Positions 28,049-37,295 of a stretch of 64,000 bases of DNA are shown here, in pieces. A program made the position numbers and the translations under genes. The stretch spans positions 1-64,000 of the forward strand of contig JADJTX010000029.1 in NCBI GenBank assembly GCA_016710985.1. The letters run 5' to 3'. Each line of letters starts with the position of its first letter. The first letter of the stretch is position 1. Below the pieces are notes generated by a model. That model made no database searches. It was not told the origin of the DNA and saw only the letters and a program-made list of their open reading frames with translations. Source of the stretch: Ignavibacteria bacterium (lineage in GTDB: Bacteria; Bacteroidota; Ignavibacteria; Tepidaquicellales; Tepidaquicellaceae).

Positions 28049-29485
28049 ATGAGCAATATTTTTGATAGTGTAAAAAAAGTTCATTTGATCGGGATCGGTG
28101 GAATCGGAATGAGCGGAATTGCGGAGTATCTTGCAAGAAAGATGTATGAAGTCAGCGGAAGTGACATGACCTTAAGTCCCGTAACGGAAAGACTCGGGAA
28201 GTTTGACATTAAAATATACGAAGGGCATAATGAAAATAATCTTTCGGAAGACTGTGAGGTTGTGATCTATTCTTCAGCAGTAAAAGATGACAATCCGGAA
28301 TTGCAAAAAGCAAAACGGTTAAATAAGAAAATTGTAAAGAGAGCCGAAGCTTTGGGAAGCATAGTGAATGATAAATTTGTGATAGCGGTAAGCGGGACTC
28401 ACGGGAAGACGACAACTACGGCGATGATAGCAAAGATCTTAATTGAGAGCAAGCTGGATCCTACTGTGTTTGTCGGAGGTAACATAGATTTTCTTGAAGG
28501 CAGTTCATCAAGGATCGGTCAGAGCAAACTGGCGGTAGTAGAAGCTGATGAATATGACAGAAGTTTTCTTCAGTTGAATTCAAACATTATTGTTATAACA
28601 AACATTGATGAAGACCATCTTGATATTTATAAAGACATAGAGGACATTAAGGATAATTTCAGGAAGTTCATTCAAAACGGGAAACCCGGTTTGAAAATTA
28701 TTGCCTGCGGAGATGATAAAAATGTTTTGGAGACAGTAAAGGAATTTGAAAACAAGAAATTGTACGGATTTAAGAAAAATAATGATTACATAATTGAGAA
28801 TACCGGATACGGAAAAAAAAGCATTACCTATTCAATCGGAGGTGATGATATCCGAATCAAAGTTTTGGGTGATCATAATATTTTAAATTCAGCAGCTTCA
28901 TACATAGTAGCAGAGCACTTTAATATAGAAGATGAGAAGCTCAATACAAGCCTGGAAACATTTTACGGTGTCAAAAGACGTCTTGAGTTAAAATATGATA
29001 ACGGGATAAAAATCTATGATGATTATGCGCATCATCCTGCTGAGGTGAAAGCTTCGCTGGATGCGGTAAAAAGAACAAATCCGGGGAGAATGATAACTGT
29101 TTTTCAGCCGCATCTGTATTCAAGGACACGTGATTTCCATAAAGAATTCGAGGCATTTTCAGGAACTGACATTCTGATACTTGCAAAGATATATCCGGCG
29201 AGGGAAAAGGAAATAAAAGGAGTGAGCAGTGAAATGATATTAAAAGAATACCGCAACAGCGTCACCGGGCACGGAAAAGACAGTGGAGGATCAAACGGAA
29301 TCAGTAAAGAGAAAAATCAAAACGGTAAGTATATTGAAAACAGAGATAAAATATTAGACGAGCTTGAAAAAATTATAGTGGATGGTGATGTGGTAATTTT
29401 TCAGGGAGCAGGTGATATAACGGATCTATGCAGTAAGTTTGTAAAGAGAGTTAGGTCAAAACAAAACCGGACAGTACCATTATGA
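28049..29485 (+). CDS. murC: UDP-N-acetylmuramate-L-alanine ligase
   Basis: First Mur ligase of the pathway. The 478-residue protein has the N-terminal GIGGIGMSGIAEYLA (about 11-25), the ATP-binding SGTHGKTTTTAMI (about 116-128), EADEYDRSFL and the DDYAHHPAEV motif. A low-complexity hydrophilic segment (about 418-438, Gly/Ser/Lys/Asn-rich) is inserted before the C-terminal FQGAGDI block and looks like a lineage-specific loop. The last four bases overlap ftsQ (ATGA). Confidence 0.95.
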   Translation: MSNIFDSVKKVHLIGIGGIGMSGIAEYLARKMYEVSGSDMTLSPVTERLGKFDIKIYEGHNENNLSEDCEVVIYSSAVKDDNPELQKAKRLNKKIVKRAEALGSIVNDKFVIAVSGTHGKTTTTAMIAKILIESKLDPTVFVGGNIDFLEGSSSRIGQSKLAVVEADEYDRSFLQLNSNIIVITNIDEDHLDIYKDIEDIKDNFRKFIQNGKPGLKIIACGDDKNVLETVKEFENKKLYGFKKNNDYIIENTGYGKKSITYSIGGDDIRIKVLGDHNILNSAASYIVAEHFNIEDEKLNTSLETFYGVKRRLELKYDNGIKIYDDYAHHPAEVKASLDAVKRTNPGRMITVFQPHLYSRTRDFHKEFEAFSGTDILILAKIYPAREKEIKGVSSEMILKEYRNSVTGHGKDSGGSNGISKEKNQNGKYIENRDKILDELEKIIVDGDVVIFQGAGDITDLCSKFVKRVRSKQNRTVPL

Positions 29486-30252
29486 ATTTTAAGAAAATAA
29501 TTCTTTTATTGATTGTTTTAATTGTCATTGCAGTTGCTTTTCTTTCATTGAAATGGAGAAGCGGAAACGCTTTAGACAAAATTACATTAACCGGAAATTA
29601 TACAATTTCGAGGGAAGAAATATTCAGCATTGCAAGACTTAATGATTCGATTATAAGCTCCGATGAAATAAACATTGATCTCATACAGGACAGAATTTCA
29701 AAACATCCGGAGATAAAAAAAGCATTTGTAAGCAGGGAGCTGCCGTCAGAAATAAAGATAGAGGTCATTGAAAGAAGACCTGTTGCAATTCTAAACGGAG
29801 AAAATGAGATAAAATTAATTGATGATGAGCTTGAAATATTTCCATTTAAAAATTCTTCAAAGCTATATGATCTGCCTGTAATCAGCGGAGTTAGAATTGA
29901 GAACCATACCAATCCAATGAAAAAGTACAATGAAGAAGATCTGCGTTTAGCATTGTTCATCATTCTGAATACATACAAAGACAGCAAGGCAGTATATAAC
30001 AATATATCAGAAGTAAATTTGTCAGATACAGCAAAGGCGGTTATATATTTATCAGAAGACTCGAGTCCGTTTTATTTTCCTAGAAAATATAAAGAAAGCA
30101 TTTCAAACAAGGAGTATCAGAAACTTTTACTGAATAAACTGGAAGTATTTGAATGTTATCTTAAGCAATCATTAGATAACCATTTAAAGAAACAGATAAA
30201 CTATGTTGATCTAAGGTATGAGAACGAAGTAATAGTTAATTCAAACAATTAA
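29482..30252 (+). CDS. ftsQ: Cell division protein FtsQ (POTRA domain)
   Basis: Bitopic divisome protein of 256 residues. A short cytoplasmic N-terminus and one membrane helix (about 5-24) precede a POTRA domain (about 33-95, ITLTGNYTISREEIF through IEVIERRPVAIL) and the FtsQ-type beta domain. The ERRPVAIL ending is typical. It sits between murC and ftsA as in most dcw clusters, overlapping murC. Confidence 0.9.
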   Translation: MNFKKIILLLIVLIVIAVAFLSLKWRSGNALDKITLTGNYTISREEIFSIARLNDSIISSDEINIDLIQDRISKHPEIKKAFVSRELPSEIKIEVIERRPVAILNGENEIKLIDDELEIFPFKNSSKLYDLPVISGVRIENHTNPMKKYNEEDLRLALFIILNTYKDSKAVYNNISEVNLSDTAKAVIYLSEDSSPFYFPRKYKESISNKEYQKLLLNKLEVFECYLKQSLDNHLKKQINYVDLRYENEVIVNSNN

Positions 30253-30255
30253 AAA

Positions 30256-31542
30256 ATGGCAGTTAAGAAGAAAAAAAACAGATCAGCAACAGATGAAGAT
30301 ATCATAGTCGGACTTGATGTAGGTACTACGAAAATATGTGTAATAGTAGCCCGGATAAAAGAGGATAACAGCATTGACATACTTGGCATAGGTAAGGCTC
30401 CGTCATTTGGTCTGCACAGGGGGATTGTTGTCAACCCTAACAAAACTACCGAATCAATAAGAGCTGCACTGGAAGAAGCGGAATTGAATTCCGGAGTCAG
30501 TATAAATTCAGTATCAGTCGGCATTGCCGGACATTATATAAGATGCATTCAGTCAAGCAGTATAATCGGAATAAATAATACAGACAGAATAATACAGGAA
30601 GAGGACATAGCAAGGCTTATAGAGCAGGCGAAAATAATGAAGATGCCGAGTGACACGACCATCATAGATGTCATACCGCAGGAGTATGTCATTGACGGAA
30701 AGGACGGTATTTTTGAAACTCCGGTAGGGATGTTCGGAATAAAGCTTGAAGCAAAAGTTAACATTATTACCGGACTGGTATCATCAATAGATGATCTTTC
30801 AAAATGCGTAACAAGCTGTGATGTGGATATTGATGATATAGTTTTAGAACCGATAGCTTCATCATATTCAGTACTGGATGAGACCGAAAAAAAAGTCGGC
30901 GTTGGAATGATTGATATTGGCGGAGGGACATCTGACATTGCAGTTTTCAAAAAAGGAGTCTTAAAATACACTGCAGGAATAGGCATCGCGGGAAATCTTG
31001 TGACAAATGACATTGTGGAAGCGCTTGGAATTTCAGAATCGGAAGCCGAGAGAATTAAAAGAGAATACGGATATGCGATGGTATCCGAAATTTTAAATGA
31101 TGAGGAAATAACGGTAGAATCGATCAAAGGTAAAATTCCAAAGAGAACCAGCAAGAGCATTCTGGCAAGAATAATACAGGCAAGGATGCAGGATATATTT
31201 GAGTTATCTGCCATTGAAATTCAGAATTCCCAGATATCAAAAGAACTTCACGCAGGTGTAGTAATAACCGGCGGCGGATCGCTAATAAAAGGGACAAAGG
31301 AATTAGCTGAGGACATACTTGGGATGGAAGTCAATCTCGGCATACCCACAGGTTTAAAAGGAGGCTTAATTAAGGAAGTAGAGAATCCAATATTTGCAAC
31401 CGGAGTAGGACTGGTATTGCACAGATTAAAAACCATGAATGACATAACTAAATTTTCAGAAATGAAGAAGAACAGGAAAAGAAAATCATTAACAATATCA
31501 GGTATATTTTCAAAGATACAGATGTGGTTTGATGAGCTTTAG
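30256..31542 (+). CDS. ftsA: Cell division protein FtsA
   Basis: Actin-like ATPase that tethers FtsZ to the membrane. The 428-residue product has the phosphate-1 motif VGLDVGTTKICVIVA (about 18-32), an SHS2 (1C) insertion, the phosphate-2 region GMIDIGGGTSDIAVF and the adenosine motif VVITGGGSLIKG. A C-terminal amphipathic helix (GIFSKIQMWFDEL) would insert into the inner membrane. It lies directly after ftsQ and 134 bases before ftsZ. Confidence 0.96.
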   Translation: MAVKKKKNRSATDEDIIVGLDVGTTKICVIVARIKEDNSIDILGIGKAPSFGLHRGIVVNPNKTTESIRAALEEAELNSGVSINSVSVGIAGHYIRCIQSSSIIGINNTDRIIQEEDIARLIEQAKIMKMPSDTTIIDVIPQEYVIDGKDGIFETPVGMFGIKLEAKVNIITGLVSSIDDLSKCVTSCDVDIDDIVLEPIASSYSVLDETEKKVGVGMIDIGGGTSDIAVFKKGVLKYTAGIGIAGNLVTNDIVEALGISESEAERIKREYGYAMVSEILNDEEITVESIKGKIPKRTSKSILARIIQARMQDIFELSAIEIQNSQISKELHAGVVITGGGSLIKGTKELAEDILGMEVNLGIPTGLKGGLIKEVENPIFATGVGLVLHRLKTMNDITKFSEMKKNRKRKSLTISGIFSKIQMWFDEL

Positions 31543-31576
31543 GTATTGGGTAATGGGTATTGAGTAATGAGTAGAT
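31543..31576 (+). repeat. Heptamer tract between ftsA and ftsZ
   Basis: Five degenerate heptamers (GGTATTG, GGTAATG, GGTATTG, AGTAATG, AGTAGAT) follow the ftsA stop directly. A TTTG at 31596-31599 suggests a promoter for ftsZ further on, but no well-spaced -7 element is seen. Confidence 0.6.
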
Positions 31577-31676
31577 TATAAAAAAAATAAAAAAATTTGA
31601 CAGAAAATCTAAATAATTTTAAAAATAAAATGTTAATAAATTTCTGTAAAGAAAATACAGAGAAAGGAAAACAAAA

Positions 31677-32933
31677 ATGGCAATTAAATTAGCAATTAAC
31701 AATCACAACGGAGCAAAGATAAGGGTTGTTGGTGTTGGCGGAGGCGGAGGTAATGTAATAAATTCAATGGTTGATAAGGGAATTGAGGGAGTTGAATTTA
31801 TCGCAATTAACACAGATGCTCAGGCGCTGGAGAAAAATTTAGCCGAACAAAAAATACAAATCGGAAGAAGTCTCACTAAAGGACTTGGTACCGGAATGGA
31901 AGAAGACATCGGGTTTAAAGCAGTTGAAGAGAGCCGAAGCGAGATAGAAGATTCTTTATCCGGAAGCGACATGGTATTTGTAACGGCAGGAATGGGCGGC
32001 GGAACCGGCACAGGCGGAGCGCCGGCAGTTGCAAGGATTGCCAGAAGTCTGGGAGCATTGGTCGTTGCAATTGTAACCAAGCCGTTTAATTTCGAAGGTA
32101 AGCCAAGAATGGAACTCGCAAACAGAGGACTGGATAAACTGAAGAATGAAGTTGACAGCATGATCATAATCCCTAATCAGAATATTTTAAGACTGATAAG
32201 CAAGGATGCAACAAAGAGGCAGGCATTTGAACTTGCAGACAGGGTTTTATACAACGCTACTAAAGGGATCTCAAAAATAATAACTGAGACCGGGGACATT
32301 AACGTTGACTTTGCTGATGTCAGAACGATAATGAAAGACATGGGTGATGCAATGATCGGAACCGGAATCGCTGCCGGTGAAAACAGGGCTGATCGCGCTG
32401 CAAATGACGCGCTTGTTAATCCTGTTCTTGACGAAATTAAAATAGAAGGCTCAAAGTGTGTGCTTTCAAATATATGCAGCAATGGTAACATTACAATGGG
32501 TGAAATAGAAAGAATTAACGAGATCATACAAAGCTCAGCGGGAGAAGATGCCAAATATATTTTCGGACTGGTAGAAGATTCAAGGATGGGTGAAGAAATA
32601 ATGGTAACTGTAATTGCAACCGGATTTAACAAGCAGGCAGGAATTAATTTAAATGAAGATATGAAATTTAACGAAAGAAAAGATAAAGAGGAAAATTTTT
32701 ATGCCGGTTATTCAAATGCAAGAGGTAAAATAACGACTTTGCCGAGTCATGATGATTTATCACAATTCGATAAGCCTGCACATATAAGAAAAGAAGTAAA
32801 TTTAAATGCAGATCTTAGCGAGAATGTAAAGAAGACGAAGCTTTTTATAGAGGATGATGATTTTGGATTTGAAGATCTGAATATAGAAGATGATTTTTCT
32901 AAACCGGCTTTTTTGAGAAGACAGATGGATTAA
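31677..32933 (+). CDS. ftsZ: Cell division GTPase FtsZ
   Basis: Tubulin-like GTPase forming the Z-ring, 418 residues. The N-terminal RVVGVGGGGGNVINSM and the G-box GGGTGTG (residues 107-113) bind nucleotide. The T7-loop NVDFADVRTIMKD supplies the catalytic aspartates. A variable linker of roughly 80 residues leads to the conserved C-terminal peptide FSKPAFLRRQ that binds FtsA. An AGAAAGGAAA ribosome-binding sequence lies just upstream. It ends the dcw cluster. Confidence 0.98.
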   Translation: MAIKLAINNHNGAKIRVVGVGGGGGNVINSMVDKGIEGVEFIAINTDAQALEKNLAEQKIQIGRSLTKGLGTGMEEDIGFKAVEESRSEIEDSLSGSDMVFVTAGMGGGTGTGGAPAVARIARSLGALVVAIVTKPFNFEGKPRMELANRGLDKLKNEVDSMIIIPNQNILRLISKDATKRQAFELADRVLYNATKGISKIITETGDINVDFADVRTIMKDMGDAMIGTGIAAGENRADRAANDALVNPVLDEIKIEGSKCVLSNICSNGNITMGEIERINEIIQSSAGEDAKYIFGLVEDSRMGEEIMVTVIATGFNKQAGINLNEDMKFNERKDKEENFYAGYSNARGKITTLPSHDDLSQFDKPAHIRKEVNLNADLSENVKKTKLFIEDDDFGFEDLNIEDDFSKPAFLRRQMD

Positions 32934-32938
32934 GAGCA

Positions 32939-32998
32939 GTTGATAATTGATAGTTGATAGTTGATAATTGATAGTTGATAATTGATAGTTGATAGTTG
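32939..32998 (+). repeat. Heptamer array TTGATAA/TTGATAG after ftsZ
   Basis: About eight tandem copies of TTGATAR in a row. No hairpin terminator was recognised in this gap; the array may take that place. Confidence 0.85.
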
Positions 32999-33150
32999 CC
33001 ATGCATTATAATAATTAATCTAAAATTTTAATAATTAAAAAAAGACAAGACCTCATATTTTAGGAAGAAAAAGGGTAAATAATATCGAGTAATGACTTTA
33101 TAAAAACGGTCAAAAAAATTAACTTGTAACCGAATTCAAGAAAAGAATAA

Positions 33151-33980
33151 ATGACTTCCATTAAAGCTGATTTACATTTGCACACAACTTTTTCCGATGG
33201 AAGATTAACCCCGCATCAGCTGTTAGACTTATCAAAGAAATCCGGATTAACAATTATAAGCATAACCGATCACGATAATGTAGGAGCAATTCCCGAGTCA
33301 ATTAAATATGGAAATAAAATAGGAGTTCAGGTAATTCCCGGTGTTGAGATCAGTGCAGACCTTGATGAACAGGAAATTCATATACTTGGATACTTTATAG
33401 ATTACAAGAATAAGAAATTTCTGGATTTTCTTGCATCATCAAGAAAACTCCGGATACAGAGGAATGAAAAAATTGTAGAGAAGCTAAACATTATGGGCAG
33501 TAATATTAAGTTTAATTCAATACTTGATAAAGCCGGCGCAAGGACTTCTATAGGAAGACCGCACATTGCAATGGAACTGAATGAAGAGGGATTTGTAAAT
33601 TCTTACTATGATGCTTTCATAAAATACATTGGTGACGGAAAGCCGGCATATGTGAAGAAACCAAATCCTAAAGCAAGTGATGTATTAAAAATAATTTCAG
33701 AAATGGGAGGTTTATCTTTTCTAGCGCATCCCGGTAAGATGGTAAGGGACGAATTCTGATGAGTTTAATTAAAGAAGGTCTGGACGGAATTGAAGTAATT
33801 CATCCCTCACATTCGAAAGACGACATTGAATATTTTACAAAGATAGCAGCAGAGAATTTTCTTTTGACCAGCGGAGGATCCGACTTTCACGGCGGATTGA
33901 AAAATGACGGAAAGAATTTCGGCAAATATCATATTTCAATTAATGAGATCATTAACATGAAAAGGAGGCTTTTTAATTAA
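33151..33980 (+). CDS. PHP-domain phosphoesterase (RNase AM-like, frameshifted)
   Basis: Metal-dependent phosphoesterase of the PHP family, related to bacterial nucleoside-3',5'-bisphosphate phosphatase / 5'-3' exoribonuclease RNase AM. Metal-site motifs: DLHLHTTFSDG (about 7-17), ITDHDN (about 37-42), PGVEIS, HILGYF, LAHPGK and, after the break, GSDFHGG. The frame is lost at 33753-33759 with an apparent stop TGA. One added base gives DEFLMSLIKEGLDGIEVIHPSH and a 276-residue protein of usual size. The interval is 830 bases, one short of a codon multiple. Confidence 0.88.
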
Positions 33981-33989
33981 TACAATCTT

Positions 33990-34475
33990 ATGATAAAAGA
34001 ATTTGAAGGTGAGCTTAATATTAACAATGTAAGAATCGGAATAATCATCAGTAAATTTAACGAGCCGATAATTGAAAATCTTCTTGAAGGAGCTCTTAAA
34101 GCGTTTGAAAATAACGGAATTGATGAAACTGATATTGAAGTTTTTTATGTCCCGGGAGCTTTTGAAATTCCAGCGGTATTAAAAAAGCTTTGCCGGATGA
34201 ATCTCGACAAGAAAAGGTTTGACGGTTTTTTAACTATTGGCTGCCTTATCAAAGGTGAGACGGCTCATTTTGAATACATAAGTGAAAGCGTTTCGAACAG
34301 CGTAAACACAATTTCTTATGAATATGAGATCCCTGTTGGCTTTTGTGTACTTACATGTTACACACCACAGCAGGCACATGACAGAAGCGGTAAACCTCCG
34401 GATGCTGATAACAATAAAGGATACGAAGCCGCTCTTGCCGTATTGGAAATGATAAGTTTATTCAAGAAGATATAA
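33990..34475 (+). CDS. ribH: 6,7-dimethyl-8-ribityllumazine synthase
   Basis: Penultimate enzyme of riboflavin biosynthesis, condensing 5-amino-6-ribitylaminouracil with dihydroxybutanone phosphate. The 161-residue protein carries the diagnostic FYVPGAFEIPAVLKKL (about 50-65), the active-site CLIKGETAHFEYI and PVGFCVLT. The length is normal for the icosahedral enzyme. No other rib genes are adjacent. Confidence 0.95.
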   Translation: MIKEFEGELNINNVRIGIIISKFNEPIIENLLEGALKAFENNGIDETDIEVFYVPGAFEIPAVLKKLCRMNLDKKRFDGFLTIGCLIKGETAHFEYISESVSNSVNTISYEYEIPVGFCVLTCYTPQQAHDRSGKPPDADNNKGYEAALAVLEMISLFKKI

Positions 34476-34489
34476 ACATCCCTGACTGA

Positions 34490-35785
34490 TTGACAAAAAA
34501 AATATTCAATACCTACAATCAATGCATACAATACCTGTTTAATCTTGAACGTGCCGGAATAAAATATGATCTGAGAAACATTAAACTTCTTCTTAAGTTT
34601 TCGGGTAATCCTCAAAATTATTACAAATCAATTCACATAGCCGGGACAAACGGCAAAGGCTCAGTTTCTTCAATAATTAACTCTTACTTGATTGAAAAAG
34701 GCATAAGAACCGGCATATACACATCTCCTCATATAAAAGACTTCAGGGAAAGAATATTAGTAAACGGCAAATTAGTATCAAAAAGATTCATAGTTGAGAT
34801 TACAAATAAATATTACCAGGAGATCGAAAGGATAAAGCCAAGTTTTTTTGAAGTTACGACTGCAATTGCCTTTGAGTATTTCAGGGAGAAAAAGGTCAAC
34901 TATGCAGTTATAGAAACAGGTCTCGGAGGAAGACTGGATGCTACAAATATTCTGAAACCTGTGCTTTCAGTGATCACAAGCCTTTCCATTGATCATGTTG
35001 ATTATCTCGGGAAAAACATTGTAAAGATCACACAGGAAAAGGGAGGTATAATTAAAAAAAATATACCTGTGATCGTTGGGAAAGTTCCGGACGTATCGGA
35101 AAAGATTTTAAGAAAAATTGCAAAAGAAAACGGTTCTGAAATAATCTTAAGTTCGGATACGAACAAATTGAAAATAACGGGAAGAAATGAAAAGGGATTT
35201 TATTCAGACGCTAAGGGCAAATACAGCAGGCTTTTTTTTCCGGTAATCGGAGATTATCAGAAATATAATATCAAGACTTTTCTGTCGGTAATAGATCTTT
35301 TAAAAAAGAATGAAAAGATAAATTACACTCAAAAAGACATTTCAGAAACATTTAAAAACCTGAAAGCCAACTCGAATTTTTACGGAAGATTTTCTCTTGT
35401 ATCGGTCAGTCCGAAAATAGTAATAGATGTTTCTCATAACCTGCAGGCAATTCAGAACATCAGAACGAACATGAATTATTTCAAGTACAGAAACTTAATA
35501 ATAATCTTTGCAATGATGCAGGATAAGAACTACACAGAATGTTTGGATGAAATCGGTAAACTCAAAGCAAAGATAATTCTTACGAAGCCTGAATATAAAA
35601 GGGCTGCATTACCGGCTGATCTTTACAGTGCTGTCACGCGAAATAAATCCCGGTTTATCGTGAAGGATAATCTTAAAGAATCAATTGAATTATCAGCTGA
35701 AATTGCCGGGAAGGATGATCTAATATTGATTACCGGGTCATTTTTTTTGGCAAGTGATTTTTTAAACTATTTTAAACTTAGCTGA
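34490..35785 (+). CDS. folC: Folylpolyglutamate synthase / dihydrofolate synthase
   Basis: Mur-ligase-fold enzyme that adds glutamate to folates. A 431-residue protein with the P-loop HIAGTNGKGSVSSIINS (about 48-64), TSPHIKDFRERI, the second loop VIETGLGGRLDATN and the C-terminal VIDVSHNLQAI. The start is a TTG at 34490, 12 bases after the ribH stop; no ATG gives the conserved N-terminus (YNQCIQYLFNLE). Confidence 0.94.
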   Translation: MTKKIFNTYNQCIQYLFNLERAGIKYDLRNIKLLLKFSGNPQNYYKSIHIAGTNGKGSVSSIINSYLIEKGIRTGIYTSPHIKDFRERILVNGKLVSKRFIVEITNKYYQEIERIKPSFFEVTTAIAFEYFREKKVNYAVIETGLGGRLDATNILKPVLSVITSLSIDHVDYLGKNIVKITQEKGGIIKKNIPVIVGKVPDVSEKILRKIAKENGSEIILSSDTNKLKITGRNEKGFYSDAKGKYSRLFFPVIGDYQKYNIKTFLSVIDLLKKNEKINYTQKDISETFKNLKANSNFYGRFSLVSVSPKIVIDVSHNLQAIQNIRTNMNYFKYRNLIIIFAMMQDKNYTECLDEIGKLKAKIILTKPEYKRAALPADLYSAVTRNKSRFIVKDNLKESIELSAEIAGKDDLILITGSFFLASDFLNYFKLS

Positions 35786-35834
35786 TAAACACAAATGGCA
35801 TGTTATAAATAATCTATAAATTTTATATTTGCAT

Positions 35835-36701
35835 ATGAAAATTGATGATATAAAAACCATAGCAGTAATTGGTTCTGGAACAATGGGCAGGGGAATTGCC
35901 ATTTGTTCTGCAGGTGCGGGTTTCAACACAATCCTTTATGATATTAATGATGAGATCCTTAACAATTCAAAAAACATAATTGAAAAGGACCTCGCAAAAT
36001 CAGCAGAGAAGAAGAAAATTACGAATGAAAAGAAGAATGAAATATTGAACAAAATTAATCTCACATCCGTCATTGATGATTTAAAGGATGCTGATTTTGT
36101 GATCGAAGCGGCATTAGAAAACATTGAGCTGAAGAAAGAAATATTTACATCGCTTGATAAAATCTGCAGACCGGATACCGTGCTGACTACCAATACATCT
36201 TCATTGTCGATTACAACAATTTCTACATTTGTGAAAACAAATCCTGAAAGAATCGCGGGAATGCATTTTTTTAATCCTGCAAACATAATGAAGCTCGTAG
36301 AAGTAGTAAGGGGAGATTTCACATCAGAGGATACATTGAACTTAACAGTCGCATTATCAAAGAAGATGGGGAAAGTTCCTGTAGTTGCGAAAGATACACC
36401 TGCCTTTATTGTAAACAGGATTGCCAGACCTTTTTACGGAGAGGCTCTTAAAATATTAAGTGAAGGAAGTTCGGAAGTTGAAAAGACTGACAAAATCATG
36501 AAAAGCTGCGGGGGATTTGCCATGGGTCCTTTTGAATTAATGGATCTGATAGGGATTGATGTAAATTTTTCGGTTACGAAATCAGTCTATGAAGCTTTTT
36601 TTAATGATCCGAAATACAGACCGAATTTCATACAAAAGAAAATGGTTGATGCAAATCTGCTTGGCAGAAAAACTAAAAGGGGATTTTATAAATATGAGTA
36701 A
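35835..36701 (+). CDS. 3-hydroxyacyl-CoA dehydrogenase (3-hydroxybutyryl-CoA dehydrogenase type)
   Basis: NAD-dependent oxidation of 3-hydroxyacyl-CoA. The 288-residue, single-function enzyme has the NAD-binding GSGTMGRGIAICSAGAGF (about 14-31) and catalytic-histidine motif MHFFNPANIMKLVEVV, then KDTPAFIVNRI and GPFELMDLIG. ATG at 35835 is preferred to an in-frame TTG two codons upstream. TATATTTG at 35824-35831 fits a -7 element so close to the ATG that a very short or leaderless transcript is possible. Likely hbd/paaH-like; the pathway is not shown by neighbours. Confidence 0.92.
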   Translation: MKIDDIKTIAVIGSGTMGRGIAICSAGAGFNTILYDINDEILNNSKNIIEKDLAKSAEKKKITNEKKNEILNKINLTSVIDDLKDADFVIEAALENIELKKEIFTSLDKICRPDTVLTTNTSSLSITTISTFVKTNPERIAGMHFFNPANIMKLVEVVRGDFTSEDTLNLTVALSKKMGKVPVVAKDTPAFIVNRIARPFYGEALKILSEGSSEVEKTDKIMKSCGGFAMGPFELMDLIGIDVNFSVTKSVYEAFFNDPKYRPNFIQKKMVDANLLGRKTKRGFYKYE

Positions 36702-37182
36702 GATAATGAAGCCGGGAGGGAAAAAACAAAAGCCTGCTGAAATTGATTTTGATATTGAAGAATTCAAAGTCATATTAAATTCCCGTTCTCAGAAAATCAC
36801 AGCCCCAAGATTAGAAATTTTGAGGACACTCAAATCTAATCACAAACCGCTGACCATGTCAGAGATCCAAAGCAAAACTAAAAATAAAAAAATTGACCTT
36901 GCTACAGTTTACCGGACAATTAATTTATTTGCCGGGCTTGGAATTGTTTATGAAATTGATTTCAAAGATGAATTTAAAAGATATGAACTTATATATGACC
37001 GGCATCATCATCACCATATAGTATGCAAAATATGCAAGAGAGTTGATAATGTGGAGACTTGTGTACTTGATGAGCTCGAGAAGCTTCTGAGTAAAAAGGG
37101 ATACACTGAAATAACCCATTCACTTGAGTTTTTTGGAGTGTGTGAAAAATGTAATAAAGTTTATAAAGTTATAAAGTTATAA
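36694..37182 (+). CDS. Fur-family metal-dependent transcriptional regulator
   Basis: A winged-helix repressor, about 162 residues. Start ATG 36694 overlaps the end of the previous gene by 8 bases and has an AAAAGGGGA ribosome-binding sequence (36676-36684); more upstream ATGs lie inside that gene. DNA-binding part: SQKITAPRLEILRTL and KIDLATVYRTINLFAGLGIV. Dimer/metal part: RHHHHHIVCKICKRV with CxxC, and GVCEKCNKVY with a second CxxC, giving the structural zinc site. Whether it senses iron, zinc or peroxide (Fur, Zur, PerR) cannot be decided. The last about eight residues are encoded by the start of a repeat array. Confidence 0.88.
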   Translation: MSKIMKPGGKKQKPAEIDFDIEEFKVILNSRSQKITAPRLEILRTLKSNHKPLTMSEIQSKTKNKKIDLATVYRTINLFAGLGIVYEIDFKDEFKRYELIYDRHHHHHIVCKICKRVDNVETCVLDELEKLLSKKGYTEITHSLEFFGVCEKCNKVYKVIKL

Positions 37183-37291
37183 AGTTATAAAGTTTATAAA
37201 GTTTATAAAGTTAAGACTTAACAAAACCTTACAAACATTAAGAACTTTACAAACATTAAGAACTATACAAACTTTACAAACTTTACAAACT
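37155..37291 (+). repeat. Tandem AAGTTTATA and ACAAACTTT-type arrays
   Basis: 8-9-base AAGTTATA/AAGTTTATA units (37155-37214) enter the 3' end of the fur-like gene. After a short unique stretch, inverted-type ACAAACTTT/ACAAACATT units follow (37231-37291). The two halves are roughly reverse complements, so a transcript could fold into a long AT hairpin serving as a terminator. Confidence 0.8.
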
Positions 37292-37295
37292 AAAC

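Noticed and set aside
30549..31214. Long antisense ORF of 221 codons within ftsA
   Set aside because: Shadow of ftsA; no ribosome-binding site or family resemblance.
32802..33002. Minus-strand ORF with INYQLST repeats
   Set aside because: It is a translation of the TTGATAR heptamer array with the antisense end of ftsZ; repeats without stops produce false ORFs.
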